A stretch of 64,000 nucleotides of DNA from Duganella sp. Root336D2 (GCF_001425005.1 NZ_LMDB01000012.1:648964-712963), one strand, 5' to 3'; positions 35,274 through 45,072 are shown, numbered from the stretch's first letter. Made by a program: numbers and translations. The notes: generated from the sequence alone by a model not told the origin.

Positions 35274-37159
35274 ACCAGACCGTCGAAAATGATCACGTCG
35301 ACCAGGTCGCCCTCGGCCACATTGCCTTGCTCGTCGTGCAGTACCACCATGCAGTTCGCTTCCGACATCGAGCGCAGGATGCCGGAGCCTTGCGAACCGG
35401 TGATGCGCACTTCGCGCGTGCCGTCCATTGCGGTGACAATGATGCCGCGCTGGTATTCGGTGCGGCCGGGCTTCTTGCGGATCGGCTGGGCGGAGCGCAC
35501 CCGCAGCAACTGGTCGCCAGGCGAGTCCGCACCCATCATGCGCAGCAGGGCGTGGCGGGCGAAGAAATAGAAGGTAACCATCACTGCCACCGGATTGCCC
35601 GGCAGGCCGAACAGATAAGCGCTGTGGCCGTTGGAGCGGATGCGGCCGAAAGCCATCGGGCGGCCGGGGCGCATGCCGATCTTCCAGAAGTGCACGTCGC
35701 CCAGCGTGGCCATGACCTGCCTGGTGTAATCGGCCGCGCCAACGGACACGCCGCCGGAAGTGATCACGGCATCGGCGCACTCGCAGGCTGTGCGCAAGGC
35801 TTCTTCGAGCGATGCCGCGTCATCTTTCACGATGCCCATGTCGACGATATCGCAGCCAAGCCGCTGCAGCATGCCGAACAGGGTGTAGCGGTTGCTGTCG
35901 TAGACGCAGCCCTCTGCCAGCGGCTCGCCGATCGAGCGCAATTCGTCGCCGGTGGAAAAGAAGGCCACGCGCAGGCGGCGCTGCACCGGCACCTCGGCCA
36001 GGCCGAGCGAAGCGAGCAGGCCCAGGTCGGCCGGGCGCAGCACCTTGCCTTGCCGCAGGGCTGGCGTGCCGGCGGCCAGGTCTTCACCCTTGAAGCGGCG
36101 GTTGTCGCCGGTGCGCACGGTGTTTGCCGCAATTGTCACGGCGACGTCGCTCAGGTCGGCCGCCAGTTCCTGCGGCAGCACCGTGTCGCAGCCCTCGGGC
36201 ATGACGCCGCCGGTCATGATGCGCACGCATTCGCCAGGTCCGGGCTTCAAGGCGGACGGCCGGCCGGCGTAGGCGGTGCCGATCACCTTCAGCGTGGTAT
36301 TGCCGTCGGCTTTCAGCTGGGTGCCGGCAAAGGCGAAACCGTCCATGGCGGAGTTGTCGTGCGCCGGCACGTTGATCGGTGAAATCACGTCCGCCGCCAG
36401 TACGCGGTCCAGGGCACTGCGCAGCGCGACTTTCTCGATGCCGCGCAGCGGCTGGATGAAGTCGCGGATGATGCGCTGCGCGGTGCGCACCGGCAGCGCG
36501 TCCGGATCGTAACCGGACAGGCAGCTGGCCACGTCTTTCAGCGAAGGGTTGGCGGCGGCATCTTCCTCATTCTGCAATTCGGCCAGCGTATTGATGTTGC
36601 GGAAGGCCGCAGCGTCGTTGAACAGCACTTCGGCCACCTTGATCGACTTGTACCAGCCATCCATCTTGCGCGAGCCGGACTGCAGGTAGTCGTCCAGCGC
36701 GGGCAGGGCGCTCTTGCGTACCAGGCAGAATACGGGATGCAGTTGCGTGCGTGTTTTGCCGTCTTCGCCGGTTTCCAGCGTCGACGCCACGGCGAGGTCG
36801 GCGCCTTGCGCATTCAGTGCGTCGTACAGGCGCTGCGCCAGGTCCGCCGGCAGGAAGGGGGAGTCGCATGGGGCTGTCAGCAGCAGGTCGGTCGCGCAAT
36901 GGCGCAGTCCGGTTTGCAGTCCGGCCAGCGGGCCTTCGTAGCCTTCCAGTTCGTCCGGCAGCACTTCCACGCCAAGTGCACTGTAGGCGCCGAGGTTGCG
37001 GTTGGCGTTGATGGTCACGCTGGCTACTTGGGGCGCAAGCCGCTGCAGCACCTGGGAGGCAAGCGTGCCGCCGCGGAACGGCTGCAAGCCCTTGTCGACG
37101 CGGCCCATGCGGGTGCCGCGTCCGCCTGCCAGGATCAATGCACTGATGTTTTGTCCCAT
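35270..37159 (-). CDS. MobA-MoeA fusion: molybdenum cofactor guanylyltransferase / molybdopterin molybdotransferase
   Basis: One open frame of 629 residues starting at ATG 37157-37159 (MGQNISALILAGG), seven bases after moaA. Residues 1-200 are MobA: LILAGGRGTRMGRVDKGLQP, PDELEGYEGPLAGLQ, APCDSPFLP and the terminal RNINTLAEL. From about residue 215 the sequence is MoeA: GYDPDALPVRTAQRII, VPAHDNSAMDGFAF, VRIMTGGVMPEG, FFSTGDEL, SGGVSVGAADY, GLPGNPVAV. No stop or ATG separates the two, so the protein would insert molybdate and add GMP. The two genes are usually separate; a sequencing error that removed a stop is the alternative. Confidence 0.88.
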   Translation of the reverse strand: MGQNISALILAGGRGTRMGRVDKGLQPFRGGTLASQVLQRLAPQVASVTINANRNLGAYSALGVEVLPDELEGYEGPLAGLQTGLRHCATDLLLTAPCDSPFLPADLAQRLYDALNAQGADLAVASTLETGEDGKTRTQLHPVFCLVRKSALPALDDYLQSGSRKMDGWYKSIKVAEVLFNDAAAFRNINTLAELQNEEDAAANPSLKDVASCLSGYDPDALPVRTAQRIIRDFIQPLRGIEKVALRSALDRVLAADVISPINVPAHDNSAMDGFAFAGTQLKADGNTTLKVIGTAYAGRPSALKPGPGECVRIMTGGVMPEGCDTVLPQELAADLSDVAVTIAANTVRTGDNRRFKGEDLAAGTPALRQGKVLRPADLGLLASLGLAEVPVQRRLRVAFFSTGDELRSIGEPLAEGCVYDSNRYTLFGMLQRLGCDIVDMGIVKDDAASLEEALRTACECADAVITSGGVSVGAADYTRQVMATLGDVHFWKIGMRPGRPMAFGRIRSNGHSAYLFGLPGNPVAVMVTFYFFARHALLRMMGADSPGDQLLRVRSAQPIRKKPGRTEYQRGIIVTAMDGTREVRITGSQGSGILRSMSEANCMVVLHDEQGNVAEGDLVDVIIFDGLV

Positions 37160-37166
37160 CGCCGGC

Positions 37167-38279
37167 TCAACCCCCAATATATGACATTTCGACTTTGCGG
37201 CCGGCGCCCGGCGCCAGGCCTTCGGTGTTGATGGTGCGCAGTTCTGAATAGCGGTCGGCGCGCACGCTCCACAGCGCGCCGATGGCGGACGAGATTTCCG
37301 CGTCGCTGCGGCCTTCGCGCACCAGGGCGCGCAGGTCGTGGCCGCGCGAGGCGAACAGGCAGGTGTAGAGTTTGCCCTCGGTCGACAGGCGCGCACGCGA
37401 GCAATCCTTGCAGAAGGCCTGCGTCACGCTGGAGATTACGCCGATCTCGCCGCCGCCGTCCGCATAGCGCCAGCGCTCGGCCGTTTCGCCGCTGTAGTTC
37501 GGATCGACGGGGAGCAGCGGCATATCGGCGCCAATCATGCGCACGAGCTCCGCCGATGGCACCACGTCGTGCATGTTCCAGCCGTTCGACGTGCCGACGT
37601 CCATGAATTCTATGAAGCGCAAGATGACGGGCGACCCTTTGAAATGGCGTGCCATCGGCAGGATCTCCTGCTCGTTCATGCCGCGCTTGACCACCATGTT
37701 TACCTTGACCGGGCCCAGGCCGACACTGTGCGCCACGTCGATCCCGTGCAGCACGTCTTCCACTGCGAAGTCGACATCGTTCATGCGCTTGAACGTGGCG
37801 TCGTCCAGCGCGTCGAGCGAGACGGTCACACGCTGCAGGCCGGCGTCTTTCAGCGACCGGGCTTTGCGGGCCAGCAGGGAGCCATTGGTGGTCAGGGTCA
37901 GGTCGAGCGGTTTGCCGCTCACGGTGCGCAGTTCGGCCAGCATGCCGACCAGCCGCTCAAGGTCTTTGCGCAATAGCGGTTCACCGCCGGTCAGGCGGAT
38001 CTTTTCGACGCCGTGTTCGACAAACAGGCGGGCAAGGCGCGTGATCTCTTCAAACGTCAGCAGGGCGTTGTGCGGCAGGTACTGGTAGTCCTTGTCGAAC
38101 ACTTCCTTCGGCATGCAGTAGACGCAGCGGAAGTTGCAGCGGTCGGTGATGGAAATGCGCAGGTCGTGCAGCGGACGGGCGAAGCTGTCCAACAGGCTGC
38201 CGGTGGGCGCCATTAATGTTGCCGGGATGGCCGGCGCCTGGCTGCGGCCATCATTCAGGAGGATGATTTTTTCGGTCAT
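37167..38279 (-). CDS. moaA: GTP 3',8-cyclase MoaA
   Basis: Radical SAM enzyme for the first step of molybdenum cofactor synthesis; 370 residues. ATG at 38277-38279 ([10 protein letters not shown]) is preceded by a longer open frame that runs into chrA. The SAM-binding cluster is [12 protein letters not shown] (CxxxCxxC, about residues 44-55). The C-terminal cluster shows [12 protein letters not shown] and the later Cys in YTCLFASRG. The [11 protein letters not shown] motif follows the first cluster. It is part of the leftward chrA-moaA-mobA/moeA run. Confidence 0.97.
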   Translation of the reverse strand: MTEKIILLNDGRSQAPAIPATLMAPTGSLLDSFARPLHDLRISITDRCNFRCVYCMPKEVFDKDYQYLPHNALLTFEEITRLARLFVEHGVEKIRLTGGEPLLRKDLERLVGMLAELRTVSGKPLDLTLTTNGSLLARKARSLKDAGLQRVTVSLDALDDATFKRMNDVDFAVEDVLHGIDVAHSVGLGPVKVNMVVKRGMNEQEILPMARHFKGSPVILRFIEFMDVGTSNGWNMHDVVPSAELVRMIGADMPLLPVDPNYSGETAERWRYADGGGEIGVISSVTQAFCKDCSRARLSTEGKLYTCLFASRGHDLRALVREGRSDAEISSAIGALWSVRADRYSELRTINTEGLAPGAGRKVEMSYIGG

Positions 38280-38292
38280 GCTGGGTGTGCGG

Positions 38293-39654
38293 TTACACCC
38301 GGTACGATAGCACGACGCCAGCAATTGCACAGGCTAGTAATACGCGGATTGTTCCTTGCTTGTACTGCATCAAGGCGATGGCGGCGGCAGCGGCGATTGC
38401 CACGGCCGGCCATTCCCAGCGGTTGGCCGGATAGAACACGTGGACGCCGAAAAATAGTGCCAGGCTGGCAATGACGCCCACCACGGCGGCGGAAATGGCG
38501 GTCAGCGGCGCGGTCATGCGGATATTGCCGCGCGTGGATTCGACCAGCGGGCCGCCGGCCAGGATGAAGACGAACGAAGGGACAAAGGTGAACCAGGCCG
38601 CCACGGTGGCGCCCAGCACGCCTGCCAGGGCGGGATGGCCGGCAATCGCCTCCTGCGTCCAGGCGCCGACAAAGCCGACAAAGGCGACCACCATGATCAG
38701 CGGGCCGGGCGTGGTTTCGCCCAGGGCCAGGCCGTCTACCATCTGGGCCGCTGTCAGCCACTGGAAATGCTCGACGCCACCCTGGTAGACGTAGGGCAGC
38801 ACGGCGTAAGCCCCGCCAAAGGTCATCATGGCGGCCTTGGTAAAGAACCAGCCCATTTGCGCTAGCGGTTTGTCGACGCCGAATATCCAGGCCAGCAGCA
38901 GCCAGCCAGCCGCCATCAATGCGCTGCCGGCGCCGGCGACGCGGGCCAGTGCGGCCCAGCTGAAGCGGGCGTGCTGCGGGGTTGGCGTGTCATCGTCGAT
39001 CAGGGCGGCGGCATGCGCGCCTTGCGTTGCGGCCGGGCCGTGCGCGGCGCCGCCCAGCGCGAACAGGTCCGGGCGCAGGCGGCCGCCCAGCCAGCCCAGC
39101 AGGGCAGCCGTGGCGACGATGGCAGGGAAGGGCAGCTTGATGAAGCTGATGGCAGTGAAGGCGCCCAGTGCGATCACCAGCAGCGGGCGATTGCGCAGCG
39201 TGCGTTTGCCAATGCGCCAGGCCGCGGCCAGCACGATGGCAACGACGGCCGGCTTCATGCCGTACAGGATGCCGGCGATGGCGGGCAGGCTGCCATAGGC
39301 CATGTAGGCCCAGGACAGGCCGATCAGCAGTAAAAGTGAAGGAAGTACGAAAAGCACGCCGGCAAGGATGCCGCCCAGGGTGCGGTGCATCAGCCAGCCG
39401 ATGTAGATGGCAAGCTGCGTGGCCTCGGGGCCGGGCAGCAGCATGCAGTAGTTCAGGGCGTGCAGGAAGCGCTGTTCGGAGATCCAGCGCCGGCGCTCAA
39501 CCAGTTCGGCATGCATCAGGGCGATCTGGCCAGCCGGGCCGCCGAAGCTGATGAAGCCCAATTTGAGCCAGTACAGGAAGGCTTCCGACAATGGGACATG
39601 AAAAAGGGAAGCGCTCGGCTTCCCTTTTTCGTCAGTGCCAGGCTGCTTAGCCAT
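38293..39654 (-). CDS. chrA: Chromate transporter ChrA (long-chain, two CHR domains)
   Basis: A 453-residue inner-membrane protein of the CHR family that exports chromate. Both halves carry the family signature: [19 protein letters not shown] with [19 protein letters not shown] in the first, and [19 protein letters not shown] with [20 protein letters not shown] in the second. About ten membrane segments. Its ATG (39652-39654) overlaps the end of rne by eight bases. The terminator-like hairpin of rne lies within its first codons, so expression from the rne promoter may be low. It sits between rne and moaA, genes often close together in related bacteria. Confidence 0.93.
   Translation of the reverse strand: MAKQPGTDEKGKPSASLFHVPLSEAFLYWLKLGFISFGGPAGQIALMHAELVERRRWISEQRFLHALNYCMLLPGPEATQLAIYIGWLMHRTLGGILAGVLFVLPSLLLLIGLSWAYMAYGSLPAIAGILYGMKPAVVAIVLAAAWRIGKRTLRNRPLLVIALGAFTAISFIKLPFPAIVATAALLGWLGGRLRPDLFALGGAAHGPAATQGAHAAALIDDDTPTPQHARFSWAALARVAGAGSALMAAGWLLLAWIFGVDKPLAQMGWFFTKAAMMTFGGAYAVLPYVYQGGVEHFQWLTAAQMVDGLALGETTPGPLIMVVAFVGFVGAWTQEAIAGHPALAGVLGATVAAWFTFVPSFVFILAGGPLVESTRGNIRMTAPLTAISAAVVGVIASLALFFGVHVFYPANRWEWPAVAIAAAAAIALMQYKQGTIRVLLACAIAGVVLSYRV
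39601..39629 (-). terminator. Rho-independent terminator of rne, inside the chrA 5' coding region
   Basis: A 12-base stem (AAAAAGGGAAGC at 39601-39612 with its complement at 39618-39629), a five-base loop, and on the minus strand a T-run that is part of the stem foot. It lies 18 bases beyond the rne stop and covers about codons 9-18 of chrA. Confidence 0.75.
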
Positions 39655-42600
39655 TCACCTTGGTTTCAACCTGCACCAGCGGCTCGCTGGCGACAGCTTC
39701 CTGCGGCTTGCGCTCGCGAGGCACGCGGATCGGCTGGGAGGTGGCGGCTGCGGCGGCCGCCTCCTGCGCGGCACGCGCCTTGGCCGGGTCGGTCACTGCC
39801 ATCGACAGGCCGGCAGCGGCCAGCATGGCGTTGACGTCAGCCTTGGCTGCGGCCGGCGCTGGCGCCGGAGCAGCTACAGGAGCTGGCGCCGGGGCAGCTA
39901 CAGGAGCTGGCGCTGGGGCAACTGGCGCTGGCGCAACTGGGGCTGGCGCTGGCGCAGCAGCAACCGGAGCGGCCGCTGGCTCGACCACGTCGGCAGCGAC
40001 TTCTTCCGCGGTTGCCGGTTCGGCGACTGCCTGAGCGGCATCCGCGAACGGCAGCACGCCTTGTGGCGAAGCTGGAGCAGCTGCAACAGCTTCCACTTCG
40101 ACCGGTTCCGCAGCTGCCGGCGCGGCAACTGGCAGGTCCACAGCGGCTGGCGGCACTGGAGCGGCAACCACTGGTGCTGCCTCGGCTGGCGCTGCCTCGA
40201 CTGGCGCCGCGGCGGCAGCAGTGGCAACCGGCGCGGCACCAACTGGCTCGGCAACCACGGGAGCTTCGACAGCCGCGGTAGCCACAGCTTGAGCGGCGGC
40301 GCCTTCGGCAGCAGCGGCGCTGGCAGCCTCGGTCGATGCCGGTTCCACAGCGATGGCAGCAGGCGCTGCATCGGCAACAAGCGGAGCCGCGGCCGGGGCA
40401 ACAACGCCTTCATCTGGAGCAACGGTGAACGTTGCCTCGGTTGCGCCTTCGGCGCCTTCGGCACCGTCCACGCCGTCCATGCCCTCGGCGCCTTCACGTT
40501 CACGACGGTTGCGGTTACGGCCACCGCGGCGGCGGCGGCGGCGCGGCTCATCGCCACCTTCCGCACCGTCTGCGTCTTCGCCCTCTGGGCCGGTGTTGGC
40601 GACAGCTTTCACCAGTACCGGCGTGTCAGGCGCGCCGGAGCCGGTGCCAACCGGACCCACGCCGGCTGCAGCCAGTGCCAATTCCTCGGCCTTGGCCTCG
40701 GCCGCAACAGGTTTCTCAGCGCGTGGCTCACGCGGCTGGCGTGGCTGGCGTGGTTCACGCGGCTCGCGCTCGGCTCGCTGGCCTTGGGCCTGGGCTGCCT
40801 CGGCGCCTTCGCGCTGTTCACGTGGCTCGCGCGGTTCGCGCGGCTGGCGTGGTTCACGCGTTTCGCGCGGCTCGCGCTGTTCGCGTGGCTTGCGCGCTTC
40901 TGCGGCCGGTTTTGCTTCCTCGGCGCCTGGACGGGAACCTGGCTCGCGGTCTTCGCGTTCACCACGGCCGCCTTTACCGCCGCGGTTGCGGCCACGCTGG
41001 CCGCGGTCCTTGCGGTCGCCGCGTTCGGCGTTGGCTGGTGCTTTGGTGACGATGACCGGTGCTTTCGGCTGCGCTGGCTCTTCCTTGTCACCACCGGTGA
41101 AGAAGGAGATCAGCTTGGCGAAGAAGCCTTTTTCTGCCGGCGCTGCGACGGCGGCAGCACGTGGCGCGGCAGCTGGCTTGGCAGCTTCCGGCTTGTGTTC
41201 CACCAGCGGTGCTGGTTGCTCCGGAGTAATGGTCTTGACGACGGCTTCCTGGCGCGGCTTGGCTTCTTCCTTGTGGCGCTTGGAGAACGACATGTCGGTC
41301 TCGGCAGCTTCGGCCATGGTGTAGGAGGCAGCGTGGTCTTCCAGGCGTGGATCGTCGTGCTTGATGCGTTCCAGCTTGTAATGCGGGGTTTCCAGGTGCT
41401 TGTTCGGGATCAGGATCACGGTGATGCGGTGACGGGTCTCGATCTTCAGCACTTCGCCGCGCTTCTCGTTCAGCAGGAAGGCAGCCACGTCGACTGGCAC
41501 CTGGACGTGGATCGCGGCGGAATTTTCCTTCATCGCCTCTTCCTGGATGATGCGCAGCACCTGCAGGGCGGACGATTCGGTATCGCGGATGTGGCCGGTG
41601 CCCGAGCAGCGCGGGCAAGTCACGTGCGAACCTTCCGACAGGGAAGGGCGCAGGCGCTGGCGCGACAGTTCCATCAGGCCGAAGCGGGAAATCTTGCCCA
41701 TCTGGACGCGCGCACGGTCGTGGTGCAGGGCGTCTTTCAGGCGCTGTTCCACTTCGCGCTGGTTCTTCGACACTTCCATGTCGATGAAGTCGATCACGAT
41801 CAGGCCGCCCAGGTCGCGCAGGCGCAGCTGGCGCGCCACTTCGTCGGCGGCTTCGCAGTTGGTGTGGAAGGCGGTGGTTTCGATGTCCGAGCCGCGGGTG
41901 GCGCGGGCCGAGTTGACGTCGATCGAGACCAGGGCTTCGGTATGGTCGATCACGATGGCGCCGCCGGATGGCAGCGGCACGGTACGCGAGTACGCGGTTT
42001 CGATCTGGTGTTCGATCTGGAAGCGGGAGAACAGCGGCACGTCGTCGCTGTAGCGCTTCACGCGATGCACCATGTCCGGCATCACGTGCGACATGAACTG
42101 GTGCGCCTGTTCGTAGATCTCGTCGGTGTCGATCAGGATCTCGCCGATATCAGGCTGGAAGTAGTCGCGGATGGCGCGGATCACCAGGGACGATTCCTGG
42201 TAGATCAGGAAGGCGCCGTTGGCTGCCTTGGAGGCGCCTTCGATGGCGCGCCACAGTTGCATCAGGTAGTTCAAGTCCCACTGCAGCTCTTCCACGGTAC
42301 GGCCGATGCCGGCGGTACGGGCAATCACCGACATGCCTTGCGGCAGGTCCAGCTTGTCCATGGTTTCGCGCAGTTCCTGGCGTTCTTCGCCTTCCACCCG
42401 GCGCGAGACACCGCCACCGCGCGGGTTGTTCGGCATCAGCACCAGGTAGCGGCCAGCCAGCGAAATAAAGGAGGTCAGTGCCGCGCCTTTATTGCCGCGC
42501 TCTTCCTTCTCCACCTGGACCATGATTTCCTGGCCTTCGCGCAGTGCTTCCTTGACGGATGCATTGCGCACGTCGACGCCTTCGCGGAAATAGGTGCGGG

Positions 42601-42820
42601 CAACTTCTTTAAAGGGGAGGAAGCCGTGGCGGTCTTCGCCGTAGCTGACGAAGCAAGCTTCGAGGGAGGGTTCGATTCGAGTGATGACGCCTTTGTAGAT
42701 ATTGGACTTGCGCTGCTCTCGTCCGGCGGTCTCGATGTCGATGTCGATCAACTTTTGACCGTCGACAATTGCTACGCGCAGCTCTTCTTGCTGCGTAGCA
42801 TTAAACAACATGCGTTTCAT
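39647..42820 (-). CDS. rne: Ribonuclease E
   Basis: Endoribonuclease of 1057 residues that starts mRNA decay and rRNA processing and scaffolds the degradosome. The catalytic half (1-520) begins MKRMLFNATQQEELRVAI and has an S1 domain at about 35-125, the catalytic aspartates in VSIDVNSA (about 303) and GLIVIDFIDM (about 346), and the zinc-link CPRCSGTG (about 404). The C-terminal half is disordered: arginine-rich REPREPR-type repeats at about 650-740 for RNA binding and long Ala/Pro stretches near 990. GGAG precedes the ATG. Likely self-regulated through its leader. Confidence 0.97.
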   Translation of the reverse strand: MKRMLFNATQQEELRVAIVDGQKLIDIDIETAGREQRKSNIYKGVITRIEPSLEACFVSYGEDRHGFLPFKEVARTYFREGVDVRNASVKEALREGQEIMVQVEKEERGNKGAALTSFISLAGRYLVLMPNNPRGGGVSRRVEGEERQELRETMDKLDLPQGMSVIARTAGIGRTVEELQWDLNYLMQLWRAIEGASKAANGAFLIYQESSLVIRAIRDYFQPDIGEILIDTDEIYEQAHQFMSHVMPDMVHRVKRYSDDVPLFSRFQIEHQIETAYSRTVPLPSGGAIVIDHTEALVSIDVNSARATRGSDIETTAFHTNCEAADEVARQLRLRDLGGLIVIDFIDMEVSKNQREVEQRLKDALHHDRARVQMGKISRFGLMELSRQRLRPSLSEGSHVTCPRCSGTGHIRDTESSALQVLRIIQEEAMKENSAAIHVQVPVDVAAFLLNEKRGEVLKIETRHRITVILIPNKHLETPHYKLERIKHDDPRLEDHAASYTMAEAAETDMSFSKRHKEEAKPRQEAVVKTITPEQPAPLVEHKPEAAKPAAAPRAAAVAAPAEKGFFAKLISFFTGGDKEEPAQPKAPVIVTKAPANAERGDRKDRGQRGRNRGGKGGRGEREDREPGSRPGAEEAKPAAEARKPREQREPRETREPRQPREPREPREQREGAEAAQAQGQRAEREPREPRQPRQPREPRAEKPVAAEAKAEELALAAAGVGPVGTGSGAPDTPVLVKAVANTGPEGEDADGAEGGDEPRRRRRRGGRNRNRREREGAEGMDGVDGAEGAEGATEATFTVAPDEGVVAPAAAPLVADAAPAAIAVEPASTEAASAAAAEGAAAQAVATAAVEAPVVAEPVGAAPVATAAAAAPVEAAPAEAAPVVAAPVPPAAVDLPVAAPAAAEPVEVEAVAAAPASPQGVLPFADAAQAVAEPATAEEVAADVVEPAAAPVAAAPAPAPVAPAPVAPAPAPVAAPAPAPVAAPAPAPAAAKADVNAMLAAAGLSMAVTDPAKARAAQEAAAAAATSQPIRVPRERKPQEAVASEPLVQVETKVNG

Positions 42821-43382
42821 TTTTATTAACTCCGCGACCCTTGGGCCATGTCAAAGCCGCCTCCGTGGAGACGGCGAAGTACAAGGATATACGCGTGAAT
42901 TAAGGAGGCTGTAGGGGGAAATGCCTCGTCATGCGGCAGGCGCGAAGCGCTGCCGCCGCATTGGGCGCATGAAGCAAATCGTCATGCCGAGTTTGCGCAC
43001 TGCGTGCAACATCATCCAACGGCCCGAGCGTTGCCGGGTGGCGGGAGAATGCAGGCGTGCGCACATCGTCGGGCCAGGACATCTTGTATGGTGCCTTGGC
43101 GAAACGGCAAGCGTAATCCACTTCATCAACCAGCGAGCAACGACTGTAGTGCTTGCTCGCCGGACTTATCCTAACAATCCAGCCAGTCTAATTCAGCACA
43201 CGGGCGCTCGAGCCGATGGCAACAATGGTTGCGACCCTGATCGGCGCACGAATGTGCGTATACAATTTTTTCTACCGAATTTGCGTTTGGCGAGGCCAGT
43301 AGATACGCCCCTGTGTAAAATGTACGTTTAATTCTTTACACATGCAGCAGATAAACTGCGGCATAACGATTATATATTCAAA
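42821..43382. other. Divergent non-coding region rne / rluC with leader structures
   Basis: 562 bases. It holds the rne leader (minus) and the rluC promoter region (plus). Visible structures: a hairpin GCCGCCTCC/GGAGACGGC at 42856-42875 in the rne leader, a perfect 8-base dyad GCGAGCAA/TTGCTCGC at 43133-43160, and the dyad TGTGTAAA/TTTACACA at 43312-43342 near rluC. In enterobacteria rne has a long structured 5' leader used for autoregulation; the same may apply here. Short open frames in both directions have no recognisable product. Confidence 0.55.
43312..43342. promoter_or_regulatory. Possible operator dyad upstream of rluC
   Basis: A perfect 8-base inverted repeat, TGTGTAAA (43312-43319) and TTTACACA (43335-43342), spaced 15 bases, centred about 56 bases before the rluC ATG in an AT-rich stretch. 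It could be a regulator site or an mRNA hairpin. The binding protein is unknown. Confidence 0.4.
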
Positions 43383-44402
43383 ATGAAGGACTTAGAGAGA
43401 AATTCTGGGAAGCCCGGCCAAAACAAGTCGCAAAAAGCCGATTCCGCTTCCCCCCAACAGGTCCTGCCGCAAGCACAATTCGTGACGATCACTGAAGAAG
43501 AGGCCGGTCAGCGGATCGATAACTACCTGTTGCGTGTTTGCAAAGGTGTGCCGAAGAGCCACATCTATCGTATCCTGCGCTCGGGTGAAGTGCGGGTCAA
43601 CAAAGGCCGCATCGACCAGTTGTACCGCCTGAATGACGGCGACCTGGTCCGCATTCCACCAATTCGAATTGCTGAAAAGCAAGAAGTCATTGTCCCTGCC
43701 GCCGAGTTCGAAGTCATTTTCGAAGACGCCAACTTGCTGGTGATTAACAAGCCCTGCGGCGTTGCCGTGCATGGCGGTTCCGGCGTCTCGTTTGGCGTCA
43801 TCGAGCAACTGCGCGCTGCCCGCCCGGACGCCAAGTTCCTGGAGCTGGTGCACCGCCTCGACCGGGAAACTTCCGGCCTGCTGCTGATCGCCAAGAAGCG
43901 TACGGCCTTGACCAACCTGCATGACCAGATGCGCGACGGCCTGACCGACAAGCGCTACCTGGCCCTGGCCGTGGGCGACTGGAAGAACAAGCGCCAGCAC
44001 GTCAAGCTGGCTTTGCATAAATTCACGCTGGCGGATGGCGAGCGGCGGGTGCGGGTACAAGCCGATGGACAGGCTTCGCACACGGTATTCAGCCTGCTGC
44101 AGAAATTCGAAGGCTTTGCCCTGCTGGAGGCCGAGCTGAAGACCGGGCGCACCCACCAGATTCGCGTTCATCTGCAATCTTCGGGCTTCCCTATCGCAGG
44201 TGACGATAAATACGGCGATTTCGCGCTCAACAAGGCGCTGCAGAAAGCGACTGAAACACGTGGTGCGCTGAAACGCATGTTCCTGCACGCCCACCAGATT
44301 ACGTTTACCCATCCGGAAACGGGCAAGCAAATGACCCTGAATGCGCCTTTGGCCGCCGAATGCCAGCGATTCTTGGTAAGCTTGGGGAAACCATTGAATT
44401 GA
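43383..44402 (+). CDS. rluC: 23S rRNA pseudouridine(955/2504/2580) synthase
   Basis: A 339-residue enzyme of the RluA family. An S4 RNA-binding domain (about 40-100; RIDNYLLRVCKGVPKSHIYR) is followed by the catalytic domain with the aspartate in HRLDRETSGLLLIAKK (about 160-175) and KTGRTHQIRVHL. Opposite to rne, the conserved rne/rluC arrangement. A HAD phosphatase follows after 10 bases. Confidence 0.95.
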   Translation: MKDLERNSGKPGQNKSQKADSASPQQVLPQAQFVTITEEEAGQRIDNYLLRVCKGVPKSHIYRILRSGEVRVNKGRIDQLYRLNDGDLVRIPPIRIAEKQEVIVPAAEFEVIFEDANLLVINKPCGVAVHGGSGVSFGVIEQLRAARPDAKFLELVHRLDRETSGLLLIAKKRTALTNLHDQMRDGLTDKRYLALAVGDWKNKRQHVKLALHKFTLADGERRVRVQADGQASHTVFSLLQKFEGFALLEAELKTGRTHQIRVHLQSSGFPIAGDDKYGDFALNKALQKATETRGALKRMFLHAHQITFTHPETGKQMTLNAPLAAECQRFLVSLGKPLN

Positions 44403-44412
44403 GAAAAAAATA

Positions 44413-45072
44413 ATGCCGCGTAAGCAATTTGACCTGATCGTCTTCGATTGGGATGGCACGCTCATGGACAGCACCGCCACCATCGTGAAATGCATCCAGG
44501 CCGCCGCCAGGGACCTGGCCCTGCCCATCCCCAGCCGGGAGCAGGCAGCCCATGTCATTGGCCTGGGCTTGGGCGAAGCCATGCAAGTGGCGATGCCCGG
44601 CCTCGACCCCAAGGTCTATCCGCGCATGATTGAGCGCTACCGCTATCACTACCTGGCAAAAGACCACGAACTGACCTTGTTCGATGGTGTGCCTGAAATG
44701 TTGCAGGATTTGTCGCAGCAAGGCTTCTTCCTCGCCGTTGCCACCGGCAAGAGTCGCGTAGGCCTGAACCGCGCGCTCAATGCGGCAGGGCTGCTGTCGA
44801 CCTTCGATGCGACGCGTTGCGCTGACGAAACGTTTTCCAAGCCACATCCCGCGATGCTGCAGGAACTGACGCGCGAACTGGGCCAGGATTTGCGTCGCAC
44901 CGTCATGATTGGCGACACCACACACGACCTCATGATGGCGCAAAATGCGGGATCATCGGGCATCGCCGTCGAATATGGCGCCCATCCGCTGGAGCAACTG
45001 TCTGCCTGCAACCCGGTGTTCTCGGCGCGCACAGTGCCGCAGCTGCACCAGTGGCTGAATGAGTATGCGTGA
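44413..45072 (+). CDS. HAD-superfamily phosphatase (phosphoglycolate phosphatase-like)
   Basis: A 219-residue cytoplasmic hydrolase of HAD subfamily IA. All four motifs are visible: DWDGTLMDS (about 11-19), VATGKS (about 115), KPHPAML (about 140) and IGDTTHDLMMA (about 162-172). A helical cap lies between motifs I and II. The exact substrate is uncertain. It lies 10 bases after rluC and its stop overlaps the Rieske gene start by one base, so the four genes rluC-HAD-Rieske-SppA form an operon. Confidence 0.9.
   Translation: MPRKQFDLIVFDWDGTLMDSTATIVKCIQAAARDLALPIPSREQAAHVIGLGLGEAMQVAMPGLDPKVYPRMIERYRYHYLAKDHELTLFDGVPEMLQDLSQQGFFLAVATGKSRVGLNRALNAAGLLSTFDATRCADETFSKPHPAMLQELTRELGQDLRRTVMIGDTTHDLMMAQNAGSSGIAVEYGAHPLEQLSACNPVFSARTVPQLHQWLNEYA

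Noticed and set aside
38293..39654. chrA as part of a recognisable mobile element
   Set aside because: No transposase, integrase, inverted termini or target duplications are seen around it; only its position between rne and moaA hints at insertion.
39880..39990. Tandem repeats possibly forming a CRISPR-like array
   Set aside because: The repetition is the codon-level reflection of Ala/Pro repeats in RNase E; there are no regular unique spacers.
39635..42829. Open frame of over 1000 codons on the plus strand opposite rne
   Set aside because: It is the antisense shadow of rne. The composition is distorted (Gly, Trp, Arg-rich) and the rne product has all expected catalytic motifs.
42900..43331. 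Small open frames on both strands in the rne/rluC interval
   Set aside because: Short, overlapping on both strands, no initiation signals and no recognisable product; better explained as non-coding leader.
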